From the NCBI GenBank assembly GCA_016789885.1, contig JAEUPZ010000020.1:37311-101310 (forward strand): a stretch of 64,000 bases of DNA, in the 5' to 3' direction. Positions within the stretch are counted from its first letter, which is position 1, and the number at the start of each line of letters is the position of its first letter. This DNA comes from Chromatiales bacterium (GTDB lineage Bacteria; Pseudomonadota; Gammaproteobacteria; Steroidobacterales; GCA-2729495). This document shows positions 38,246-47,392 of this stretch, piece after piece. The notes under the pieces are model-generated. The model made no database searches, was not told the DNA's origin, and saw nothing but the letters and a program-made list of their open reading frames with translations. Both the position numbers and the translations under genes were made by a program.

Positions 38246-38653
38246 TTACTTGACGATCTTCAGGCTCGGCTTGCCGGGCGGTGGTGCCGGCGGCGGCTCG
38301 TCCGGGGGCGGCGCCTCGGCCTTGCCGGCGCCGTACTCGTCGGTGGGGAACACGAGCCCCTCACCCGACTCCCGGGCGTAGATGCCGAGCACCGCGGCGA
38401 TGGGCACGTCGACCTGGTGAGGCGTTCCGCCGAAGCGGGCGCTGAAGGCGATGCGCTCGTTGCCGAGCGTCAGCGCCTGGGTGGCGCTGTAGCTGATGTT
38501 GAGGACGATGCGCCCGTTCTCGATGAACTTCTCCGGCACGCGCACGCCGGGCAGCGTGGCGTCGACCACGAGGTGCGGCGTCAGGTTGCCGTCGGTCATC
38601 CACTCGTGCAGCGCGCGCACGAGGTATGGCCGCTTGGGGCGAGGGGCAGACAC
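38246..38653 (-). CDS. sspB: ClpXP protease specificity factor SspB
   Basis: Adaptor that brings ssrA-tagged proteins to ClpXP. The 135-residue protein has the substrate-binding fold (RPYLVRALHEWMTDGNLTPH; GRIVLNISYSATQALTLGNE), a Pro/Asp/Glu-rich flexible linker, and the C-terminal ClpX-binding peptide GKPSLKIVK, matching E. coli GRPALRVVK. It starts with GTG. It follows sspA by 20 bp, the usual operon, here joined to the cytochrome bc1 genes. Confidence 0.95.
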   Translation of the reverse strand: MSAPRPKRPYLVRALHEWMTDGNLTPHLVVDATLPGVRVPEKFIENGRIVLNISYSATQALTLGNERIAFSARFGGTPHQVDVPIAAVLGIYARESGEGLVFPTDEYGAGKAEAPPPDEPPPAPPPGKPSLKIVK

Positions 38654-38673
38654 CGTGGCGGGGCCCGGTGCGG

Positions 38674-39327
38674 CTAGCGCCGCATCTCCCGCTCCCGGTC
38701 GGACAGGCTTTCCTGGAACGACGGCCGGGCGAAGTTGAAGTCCATGTAGCGGCGGATCGGCTGGGCGGCGCTGCCATTGAGCTCGATGCCGAGCGCCGGC
38801 AGCCGCCAGAGCAGCGGCGCGAGGCTCGCGTCGACCAGCGAGAACTCGTCGCTCAGGAAGAAGCGCCTGGCGGCGAAGACCTCGGCGCTCGACAGCAGGC
38901 CCTCCTGCAGCATCTTGCGCTGCTGGGCCAGCTGCTTGCGGTCGGTGGCCCGCTGCAGCTGTTCGACCAGCGGGAACCAGTCGCGCTCGATGCGGTACAG
39001 GGCGAGCCGGACCTGCGCCCGTGACACCGGGTCGACGGGCATCAACGGAGGGTGGGGAAACCGCTCGTCGAGGTACTCGCAGATGACCCGCGAGTCGTAG
39101 AGCACCAGGTCCCGGTCCACCAGCGTCGGGACGCTGTGGTACGGGTTGATGTCGAGCAGGTCCTCGGGCGGCCTCGACTCATCGACGTTCGCGATGTCGA
39201 TGACGAGGCCCTTCTCGGCGAGGACGATGCGCGTGCGATGGCAGTGCAGGCAGTCGGGGCTGGAGTACAGGGTCATCGCGGCCCGACGACCCGACCCCGG
39301 CCCGAAACTGTTCCAGTCGTCGGTCAC
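38674..39327 (-). CDS. sspA: Stringent starvation protein A
   Basis: RNA polymerase-associated protein of GST fold without glutathione transferase activity. Motifs: RTRIVLAEKGLVIDIANVDE, YLDERFPHPPLMPVDPVSRA (the conserved PHPPLMPV surface) and FFLSDEFSLVDASLAPLLWR. Starting at GTG 39327 gives 217 residues and has an AGGGGGT ribosome site; the inner ATG at 39274-39276 (MTLYSS) is an alternative. It lies 25 bp after petC. Confidence 0.95.
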   Translation of the reverse strand: MTDDWNSFGPGSGRRAAMTLYSSPDCLHCHRTRIVLAEKGLVIDIANVDESRPPEDLLDINPYHSVPTLVDRDLVLYDSRVICEYLDERFPHPPLMPVDPVSRAQVRLALYRIERDWFPLVEQLQRATDRKQLAQQRKMLQEGLLSSAEVFAARRFFLSDEFSLVDASLAPLLWRLPALGIELNGSAAQPIRRYMDFNFARPSFQESLSDREREMRR

Positions 39328-39352
39328 GCAGTACCCCCTGGTGACTACGGGA

Positions 39353-40105
39353 CTAGCGGACGTCCTTCCAGATCTCCTGCTTGAGCAGGTAGGCGAACAC
39401 GCCGAAGACCAGCAGGAAGGCGATCACCAGCACGCCGAGGCTCTCGCGCTGCAGCTTGACCGGCTCCCCGATGTAGGCGAGGAAGTTGACGATGTCGCGG
39501 ACGAACTCGTCGTACTCGGCCGGCGTCATGCTGCCGGGGCGCTCGAGCTCGAAGCGCACGAACTTCGGCGCGCCACCGGGGACGTCCTCGTAGACGGCGC
39601 GCTGCAGCCCCTGCAGCGACCAGAGGACGTGGGGCATGCTGGCGTTGGGCAGCCAGAGGTTGTTGACGCCGAGCGGCCGGGCCGGGTCGACGTAGAACGA
39701 CCGCAGGAAGTTGTAGACGTAGTCGACACCCCGTGCCCGCGTGATCAGCGACAGGTCGGGCGGCGGCTGGCCGAACCAGCGCTGGGCGTCGGCCGGGCGC
39801 ATGGCGATGTCGATGGTCTCGGTCGGCTTGACCGCCGTGAACATCAGGTTGTCGATCAGCTGCTGGTCCGTGAGCCCCAGGTCGCGGCCGAGCTGGTTGT
39901 AGCGCACGTACTTGGCCGAGTGGCAGCCCGAGCAGTAGTTCATGAAGTGGCGCGCGCCCCGCTGCAGCGACGCGACGTTGCCCACGTCAACATTGGCGGG
40001 ATCCCCGGCGGGGCCACCACCGCCGGCAGCCACGGCGGGAACGGCCGGGACCAGCAGCGCCGCCGCCAGCACGGCGGCGGCCTTCAACAGCACACGGTTA
40101 ATCAT
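39353..40105 (-). CDS. petC: Cytochrome c1 of the bc1 complex
   Basis: Haem-c subunit that passes electrons from the Rieske protein to cytochrome c. The 250-residue protein has an N-terminal signal (MINRVLLKAAAVLAAALLVP), the haem-binding Cys58-x-x-Cys61-His62 (CSGCH), a likely axial Met in LPNASMPHVLW, and a C-terminal membrane anchor (GVLVIAFLLVFGVFAYLLKQ). It overlaps the petB end by 8 nt. Confidence 0.97.
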   Translation of the reverse strand: MINRVLLKAAAVLAAALLVPAVPAVAAGGGGPAGDPANVDVGNVASLQRGARHFMNYCSGCHSAKYVRYNQLGRDLGLTDQQLIDNLMFTAVKPTETIDIAMRPADAQRWFGQPPPDLSLITRARGVDYVYNFLRSFYVDPARPLGVNNLWLPNASMPHVLWSLQGLQRAVYEDVPGGAPKFVRFELERPGSMTPAEYDEFVRDIVNFLAYIGEPVKLQRESLGVLVIAFLLVFGVFAYLLKQEIWKDVR

Positions 40106-41366
40106 GGTGATAGACCACCCGCTCCGGGACCGGCCGGGTCTTCTCCCGGGCGGTGTAGATCGGCATCAGCAGGAAGAAGGCGAAGTACGTGATCGTGAAC
40201 AGGCGTGCCAGGGTCACGTAGAGGCCCGTGGCCGGCATCAGACCCAGGTAGCCCAGCGCGATGAAGCTGACGACGAAGACGCCCAGCGCCAGCTTGAAGC
40301 TGAACCCGCGGTACCGGATGGACTTGACCTTGCAGCGGTCGAGCCAGGGCAGCAGGAAGAGCAGCACGATGGCGGCCAGCATCAGGAACGCGCCCCAGCC
40401 CTTGCTCGGCACCGACCGGAGGATCGCGTAGAACGGCGTGAAGTACCACACCGGCGCGATGTGCTCCGGCGTCTTCAGCATGTTCGCCGGCTCGAAGTTC
40501 GGCGGCTCGAGGAAGAGCCCGCCCATCTCGGGGGCGAAGAAGACGATCGCTGAGAACACGATGGCGAAGGCGATGATCGCGATCAGGTCCTTGGACGTGT
40601 GGTACGGGTGGAAGGCCACGCCGTCGAGCGGCACGCCGTTGGCGTCCTTGCGCTCCTTGATCTCGATGCCGTCGGGGTTGAGCGACCCCGTCGTGTGCAG
40701 CGCCAGGATGTGCACGACGACCAGCAGGATCAGCGCCAGCGGAACCGCGATGACGTGCAGCGCGAAGAACCGGTTCAGGGTGATGTCGGAGATGAAGTAG
40801 TCGCCGCGGATCCACTCCATCAGCGCGTCGCCGACCACGGGTACCGCGCCGAAGAGCGACACGATCACCTGGGCGCCCCAGTAGGACATCTGGCCCCAGG
40901 GCAGCAGGTAGCCCATGAAGGCCTCGGCCATCAGCGCGAGGTAGATGAGCATGCCGACGACCCACAACAGCTCGCGCGGCGCCTTGTACGAGCCGTACAT
41001 CATGCCGCGGAACATGTGCAGGTAGACCACCACGAAGAACATCGACGCGCCGGTCGAGTGCATGTAGCGGATCAGCCAGCCCCACTCCACCTCGCGCATG
41101 ATGTACTCGACCGACGCGAAGGCGTCGTCGGCCGAGGGCTTGTAGTTCATGGTCAGGAAGATGCCGGTGAGCAGCTGGATGATCAGCGTCACCAGGGCCA
41201 GCACGCCGAAGACATACCACCAGTTGAAGTTCTTGGCGGCGTAGTACTCGGTAACGTGCTCCCGCATCAGGTCGGACAGCGGGAAACGCTCGTCGACCCA
41301 CTCGATGAACCGGGCGCCGCGGCCGGGCTTGCCGGCGCCGTAGGACGGGCTGCGTGCGCCGCTCAT
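40098..41366 (-). CDS. petB: Cytochrome b of the bc1 complex
   Basis: Di-haem quinol-oxidising membrane subunit. The 422-residue full-length protein has eight or so transmembrane helices, haem-ligand histidines in YMHSTGASMFFVVVYLHMFRG and FFALHVIAVPLALILLVVVH, and the Qo-site PEWY-type motif, here PVWYFTPFYAILRS, so Glu of PEWY is replaced by Val (APVWY). The ATG overlaps the petA stop by 4 nt; the end overlaps petC by 8 nt. Confidence 0.97.
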   Translation of the reverse strand: MSGARSPSYGAGKPGRGARFIEWVDERFPLSDLMREHVTEYYAAKNFNWWYVFGVLALVTLIIQLLTGIFLTMNYKPSADDAFASVEYIMREVEWGWLIRYMHSTGASMFFVVVYLHMFRGMMYGSYKAPRELLWVVGMLIYLALMAEAFMGYLLPWGQMSYWGAQVIVSLFGAVPVVGDALMEWIRGDYFISDITLNRFFALHVIAVPLALILLVVVHILALHTTGSLNPDGIEIKERKDANGVPLDGVAFHPYHTSKDLIAIIAFAIVFSAIVFFAPEMGGLFLEPPNFEPANMLKTPEHIAPVWYFTPFYAILRSVPSKGWGAFLMLAAIVLLFLLPWLDRCKVKSIRYRGFSFKLALGVFVVSFIALGYLGLMPATGLYVTLARLFTITYFAFFLLMPIYTAREKTRPVPERVVYHHD

Positions 41367-41959
41367 GCGTTCGCTCCGCTCTCTTCGCCGATGATGATCA
41401 GGGTGTCACTCGCGTAGCGGTGGGGCGGCACCACGAGATTGGTCGGCGCCGGCGAGCCGTTCATGACGCGGGCGGCCAGGTCGAACTTCGAGCCGTGGCA
41501 CGGGCAATAGAAGCCGCCGACCCAGTCGGGGCCGAGATCCGCCGGCGCCACCTCGAACCGCTCGAGCGGGGCGCAGCCCAGGTGGGTGCAGTTGCCGACC
41601 ACGACCAGGAACTCGGGCTTCACCGAGCGCACGGCGTTCTGGGCATAGGACGGCTGCAGCGACTCGAGGGAGTCGGGATCCTTGAGCTTGCCGGCGTCTG
41701 CCCCCTCGAGGCGCCCGAGCATCTCGGGGCCACGCCGCAGGACCCACACGGGCTGGCCGCGCCAGACCACGCGGACCATGGAGCCGGCATCGAGCTTGCC
41801 GATGTCCACCTCGACGGGGGCCCCGAGCGCCCGCGCCCGGGTGCTGGGCTTGAAGGAGGCCACGAAGGGCGTCGCCACGAAGGCGAGCCCGACGACGCCG
41901 GTTACGCTCGTCGCCACCGCTAGGAAGTGGCGGCGGCTGTTTGACGCCTCGTCGGTCAT
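41363..41959 (-). CDS. petA: Rieske iron-sulfur subunit of the bc1 complex
   Basis: [2Fe-2S] subunit that moves electrons from quinol to cytochrome c1. The 198-residue protein has an N-terminal twin-arginine signal-anchor (SRRHFLAVATSVTGVVGLAF) and the cluster ligands in CTHLGC (Cys124, His126) and CPCHGS (Cys152, His155), with the disulfide cysteines Cys129 and Cys154. The ATG at 41957-41959 was chosen because it lies just before the Tat motif. It is the first gene of petABC-sspAB. Confidence 0.97.
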   Translation of the reverse strand: MTDEASNSRRHFLAVATSVTGVVGLAFVATPFVASFKPSTRARALGAPVEVDIGKLDAGSMVRVVWRGQPVWVLRRGPEMLGRLEGADAGKLKDPDSLESLQPSYAQNAVRSVKPEFLVVVGNCTHLGCAPLERFEVAPADLGPDWVGGFYCPCHGSKFDLAARVMNGSPAPTNLVVPPHRYASDTLIIIGEESGANA

Positions 41960-42139
41960 GCCGCTGGGTTCCTGAAACGTTGATCGATGCCTGCTGGCAC
42001 TGGGTTTCGCGCCGCCGGCACCACCGGATCCGGACGCCCGCCCGGGCGCCGATCGACGCAGCCCGGCAAGCAACGGGGCGCGCTGGGGGTGGTTTGCCGC
42101 CGGCACGGGCACCGCCGGGGCGCCCGAAAAATCCGCGAA

Positions 42140-42169
42140 AGTATACACAGCCCCGCGGGGGGTTGCCTA
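42140..42169 (-). promoter_or_regulatory. Candidate promoter of petABC-sspAB
   Basis: Minus strand TAGGCA (42164-42169), 18-bp spacer, TATACT (42140-42145). The -10 is good and the -35 weak. It lies between murA and petA; the leader to the petA ATG would be about 170 nt and shows no obvious structure. Confidence 0.5.
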
Positions 42170-42194
42170 CGCCGCGGCGTTGCCCCCAGGGCCG

Positions 42195-43710
<1,516 letters not shown>

Positions 43711-43812
43711 GGCACGCCGTCGACGGTGCTCCCGGCCGGGAGCGGCCCGGAATTGTAAGCGCAACGCGCGGCGGGCGGCAGCCTGCGCGGCGCGGCACCC
43801 CGGGCTTCGGCT

Positions 43813-43818
43813 TAGAAT
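43813..43818 (+). promoter_or_regulatory. Candidate -10 box of the kds-lpt operon
   Basis: TAGAAT ends 6 bp before the kdsD ATG, so transcription would begin at or near the start codon (leaderless mRNA). There is no recognisable -35 at the right distance and no ribosome site before kdsD. Confidence 0.5.
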
Positions 43819-43824
43819 GCGCAT

Positions 43825-44805
43825 ATGACCGGGGCCACTCCCACCGATTACCGCGCCCGCGCCCGCCGGGTGCTGGCCATCGAGGCAGCCGCCATCGCCG
43901 ATCTGGGGCCGCGGCTCGACGCGAGCTTCGACCGGGCCTGCGAGCTGTGCCTGGCCTGCCGGGGCCGCGTCGTCGTCACCGGAATGGGCAAGTCGGGCCA
44001 CATCGCCGGCAAGATCGCGGCGACCCTCGCCAGCACCGGCACACCGGCCTTCTTCGTCCACCCGGGCGAGGCCAGCCACGGCGACCTCGGCATGATCACC
44101 CCCCAGGACCTGGTCATCGCCATCAGCAACTCGGGGGAGACCGACGAGCTCGTCACGATCCTGCCGCTGCTGAAGCGGCTCGGCGTGCCGCTGATCACGC
44201 TGACCGGCGCGCCGCGGTCGACACTGGGCGGCGCCTCGACGGTGGTGCTCGACATCGGCGTGCGCGAGGAGGCCTGCCCGCTCAACCTCGCGCCCACGGC
44301 CAGCACCACGGCGGCGCTGGCCATGGGCGACGCGCTGGCCGTGGCGCTGCTCGAGAGCCGCGGCTTCACCCGCGAGGACTTCGCCCGGGCGCACCCCGGC
44401 GGGTCCCTGGGCCGGCGCCTGCTGCTGCGGGTCGAGGACCTCATGCACCAGGGCGACGCCATCCCGCGGGTATCCCCCGACACGCCGCTGGCCGGCGGCC
44501 TCGTCGAGATGTCGCGCAAGGGGCTCGGCATGACCGCGGTGGTCGACGCTGCGGGGCGCCTCGCCGGGATCTTCACCGACGGCGACCTGCGCCGGGCGCT
44601 GGATCGAACCGTCGACATCCACGCGACGCCCATGTCCGCCGTCATGACGCCCCGCTGCCGCACCATCGGCCCCCAGGCGCTCGCGGCCGAGGCCGTGCGG
44701 CTCCTCGAGCAGCACAAGATCAACGCCCTCGTGGTGGTCGACGACGAGGGTCGCCTGGTCGGCGCACTGAACCTCCACGACCTGCTGCGCGCCGGGGTCA
44801 TGTGA
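43825..44805 (+). CDS. kdsD: Arabinose-5-phosphate isomerase KdsD
   Basis: Makes D-arabinose 5-phosphate for KDO synthesis. The 326-residue protein has an SIS domain (RVVVTGMGKSGHIAGKIAAT; LVIAISNSGETDELVTILPL) and two C-terminal CBS repeats (VEDLMHQGDAIPRVSPDTPL; MTPRCRTIGPQALAAEAVRL). It is the first gene of the kdsD-kdsC-lptC-lptA-lptB operon and overlaps kdsC by one base (TGATG). Confidence 0.96.
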   Translation: MTGATPTDYRARARRVLAIEAAAIADLGPRLDASFDRACELCLACRGRVVVTGMGKSGHIAGKIAATLASTGTPAFFVHPGEASHGDLGMITPQDLVIAISNSGETDELVTILPLLKRLGVPLITLTGAPRSTLGGASTVVLDIGVREEACPLNLAPTASTTAALAMGDALAVALLESRGFTREDFARAHPGGSLGRRLLLRVEDLMHQGDAIPRVSPDTPLAGGLVEMSRKGLGMTAVVDAAGRLAGIFTDGDLRRALDRTVDIHATPMSAVMTPRCRTIGPQALAAEAVRLLEQHKINALVVVDDEGRLVGALNLHDLLRAGVM

Positions 44806-45338
44806 TGGCCCGCCGCGCGGGACGCCCGCCCCTGCTGGGCCCCGGGCTGCTGCGGCGGGCCCGCGGCATCCGCATGCTGGTGCTCGACGTGGACGGCGTC
44901 ATGACCGACGGCCAGATCCACTACGACGCCGACGGGCGCGAGTTCAAGAGCTTCCACGTGCGCGACGGCTACGGGATCGTCGCCGTGCGCAAGGCCGGGA
45001 TCGAGGTGGCGGTGATCTCGGGACGGGGCTCCGGCGCGACGGCCGGCCGGCTGCGGGACCTCGGCATCACCCGCGCATACCTCGAGGCCGGCGACAAGGC
45101 GGCGGCGCTGGCCGCGCTGCTGCACGATACCGGCATCCCGGCGACGGCCCTGGCCGCCGTCGGCGACGACGCGCCGGACCGCCCGGTCCTCGAGCGGGCC
45201 GCCCTGGCCGTTGCCGTCGCCGACGCGCACCCGGGCATCCATGACTGCGTGCACGCCCGCACGCGACTGCCCGGCGGGCGCGGGGCCGTGCGCGAGGTCT
45301 GCGACCTGCTGCTGCGCGCGTCGGTGCGCGGACGGTGA
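44805..45338 (+). CDS. kdsC: KDO-8-phosphate phosphatase KdsC
   Basis: HAD-superfamily phosphatase that makes free KDO. The 177-residue protein has motif I LVLDVDGVMTDG with nucleophile Asp28 and Asp30, motif II ISGRGSG, and motif III AVGDDAPDRPVL. It is a C0-type HAD without a cap, which functions as a tetramer. It overlaps kdsD by one base and lptC by 4 nt (GTGA). Confidence 0.95.
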   Translation: MARRAGRPPLLGPGLLRRARGIRMLVLDVDGVMTDGQIHYDADGREFKSFHVRDGYGIVAVRKAGIEVAVISGRGSGATAGRLRDLGITRAYLEAGDKAAALAALLHDTGIPATALAAVGDDAPDRPVLERAALAVAVADAHPGIHDCVHARTRLPGGRGAVREVCDLLLRASVRGR

Positions 45339-45895
45339 GCGCCTGGCCCGACCGGCCGGTCCGCCTCGCGGTGCTGGCGCTGGCCGCCGTCGCCAGCGCC
45401 GTCGTCTACCTGCGCGAGGACGAGGGCGAGGGAGAGCCCGCAGGGCCCCGCCTCGCACTGGGCTACTACGTGCGCGACGCCGTCCTGCAGGGGACCGGCG
45501 ATGATGGCCGCGTGCTCTACCGGGTGGCCGCCGCCGATGTTCGCCAGGTCGACGCCGGCGGCGCCACGGTGATGGCGGACGTGCGCGTCGACTACACGCC
45601 GACGGCCGGCGTGCCATGGGAGCTCGTCGCCACGCAGGGACAGATGCCGCCCGACCGTACTATCATCGAGCTCAGCGGTACGGTGGTGGCCACGGCCCGG
45701 GAAGCGGGCTCGCCGCCGCTGTCGATCCGCACCGATTACCTCGAGCTCGACCCCGAGGCGTACATCGCCCGCACCGACCGTGGCGTGCTGGTCGAACGCG
45801 CCCGGGACACGCTGCGCGCCAGGGGGATGCGTGCCTATCTCAAAGAGGACCGCCTCGAGCTCGAAACGGACGTGCAGGGCACCTTCCGCCGCTGA
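45335..45895 (+). CDS. lptC: LPS export protein LptC
   Basis: Bitopic inner-membrane protein that receives LPS from LptB2FG and passes it to LptA. The 186-residue protein has an N-terminal membrane helix (RLAVLALAAVASAVVYLR) and a periplasmic beta-jellyroll domain (YYVRDAVLQGTGDDGRVLYR; GQMPPDRTIIELSGTVVATA). It starts with GTG in the kdsC stop. Sequence conservation is low, but the position fixes the call. Confidence 0.92.
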   Translation: MSAWPDRPVRLAVLALAAVASAVVYLREDEGEGEPAGPRLALGYYVRDAVLQGTGDDGRVLYRVAAADVRQVDAGGATVMADVRVDYTPTAGVPWELVATQGQMPPDRTIIELSGTVVATAREAGSPPLSIRTDYLELDPEAYIARTDRGVLVERARDTLRARGMRAYLKEDRLELETDVQGTFRR

Positions 45896-46589
45896 CGGCA
45901 GCCGGCGCCGGGCCGCGCGCGCCCTCGGGCTGATGCTGCTGGCCGGGCTCGGGTCCGCCCAGGCGCAGCCGGCTGCGCCGCCCCTCGTGGTCATGCCCGA
46001 CGCAACGCTGCCCATCGACCTCGATGCCGAGTACTCCGAGCTCGACCGCCGCAACAACCGGCTGGTCTTCCGCCAGCTGCAGGTGCGCCAGGGGCCGCTG
46101 TCCATCAGTGCCGACGAAGCATCCGCGAGCCCGGCGGACTTCGTCGCGAGCCGCTGGACCTTCACCGGCAACGTGGTCATCCGCAATGCCGAGGCCGAGG
46201 TCCGCGCCGCGAAGGCGGAGCTCGACTTCCGCGACAACCTGCTGCGCAAGGCGGTGCTGCGGGGCTCGCCCGCGACCTTCCGCCAGCCCCGGACGGGCCA
46301 GCGCCTGCCCACCGACGGCCGTGCCGACGTCCTCGAGTACGACCCGGTGGCCGGCAGCCTCCGCCTGCTGGGCAACGCCCGGCTCACCGACGGCCCCAAC
46401 GAAGTGAACGGCGAGCGGATCGACTACGACCTGCGGCGCGAGGTGGTCTCGGCGGGCGGCGGCACCGGCGGACCGGTCCGGGTCCGTATCGCCCCGCCGC
46501 CGCCCGGCAAGGGCAAGGGCACGGCCAGCCCTGCACCTTCGCCTGCTCCTGCACCCGCACCTGCTCCCGCGCCGGAGCCGACCCCATGA
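45831..46589 (+). CDS. lptA: LPS transport periplasmic protein LptA, start uncertain, Pro-Ala-rich tail
   Basis: Periplasmic bridge of the LPS transport machine. The jellyroll domain is visible in [40 protein letters not shown] and [21 protein letters not shown] signal peptide ([20 protein letters not shown] then AQ) is encoded right after lptC, but the only ATG in it (45933) would leave an export signal of 12 residues. The GTG at 45831 in lptC gives 252 aa and a long n-region; a non-canonical start nearer 45896 is also possible. The C-terminus is an unusual Pro-Ala repeat tail ([18 protein letters not shown]) encoded by a CCTGCTCC-like repeat. The stop overlaps lptB by 4 nt. Confidence 0.88.
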   Translation: MPISKRTASSSKRTCRAPSAADGSRRRAARALGLMLLAGLGSAQAQPAAPPLVVMPDATLPIDLDAEYSELDRRNNRLVFRQLQVRQGPLSISADEASASPADFVASRWTFTGNVVIRNAEAEVRAAKAELDFRDNLLRKAVLRGSPATFRQPRTGQRLPTDGRADVLEYDPVAGSLRLLGNARLTDGPNEVNGERIDYDLRREVVSAGGGTGGPVRVRIAPPPPGKGKGTASPAPSPAPAPAPAPAPEPTP

Positions 46590-47311
46590 GCACGCTGCGC
46601 GCCGAGCACCTGGCCAAGCGCTTCCGCCTGCGGGACGTGGTCAAGGACATCTCGCTGCACGTCGACAGCGGCGAGGTGGTGGGCCTGCTCGGGCCGAACG
46701 GCGCCGGCAAGACCACTGCCTTCTACATGATCGTCGGGCTGATCCCCTGCGATCGCGGCCGCATCAGCCTCGATGACCGCGACCTGACGGCGCTGCCCAT
46801 GCACCAGCGGGCGCGGCTCGGGCTGGGCTACCTCCCCCAGGAGGCTTCGGTGTTCCGCAAGCTGTCGGTCGCCGACAACATCATGGCCATCCTCGAGACC
46901 CGGCCCGGCATCAGCGAGGCCGACCGCGAACGGATCCTCGAGGAGCTGCTCAACGAGCTGCACATCGCCGAAATCCGGAACTCCCTGGGCGTCAGCCTGT
47001 CGGGCGGCGAGCGGCGGCGCGTCGAGATCGCCCGGGCGCTGGCCGCCGAGCCCCGCTTCGTACTGCTCGACGAGCCCTTCGCCGGCGTCGACCCCATCTC
47101 GGTCCTGGACATCCAGCGGATCATCCGCCACCTGACCGGGCGCGGCATCGGGGTGCTGATCACCGACCATAATGTGCGGGAAACCCTCGGAATCTGCGGG
47201 CGCGCGTATATCCTGAACAACGGTACGATGATCGCCGAGGGGGCCCCGGACGAGATCCTGGCCAACCAGGAGGTCCGCAAGGTCTACCTCGGCGAGAGCT
47301 TCCGGCTCTGA
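46586..47311 (+). CDS. lptB: LPS export ABC transporter ATPase LptB
   Basis: Nucleotide-binding subunit that powers LPS extraction. The 241-residue protein has Walker [10 protein letters not shown] (36-44), Q-loop YLPQEASVF, signature [15 protein letters not shown], Walker [14 protein letters not shown] and the H-loop ITDHNVRET. It corresponds in length to E. coli LptB (241). ATG overlaps the lptA stop; rpoN follows after 81 bp. Confidence 0.98.
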   Translation: MSTLRAEHLAKRFRLRDVVKDISLHVDSGEVVGLLGPNGAGKTTAFYMIVGLIPCDRGRISLDDRDLTALPMHQRARLGLGYLPQEASVFRKLSVADNIMAILETRPGISEADRERILEELLNELHIAEIRNSLGVSLSGGERRRVEIARALAAEPRFVLLDEPFAGVDPISVLDIQRIIRHLTGRGIGVLITDHNVRETLGICGRAYILNNGTMIAEGAPDEILANQEVRKVYLGESFRL

Positions 47312-47392
47312 CGAGGCGCCGGGGCCGCACCCGGGGCCCGGCAGGATGCCGGGCGACGCACCGCAGGCAAGGACGCTGGGACGACGCCATCC

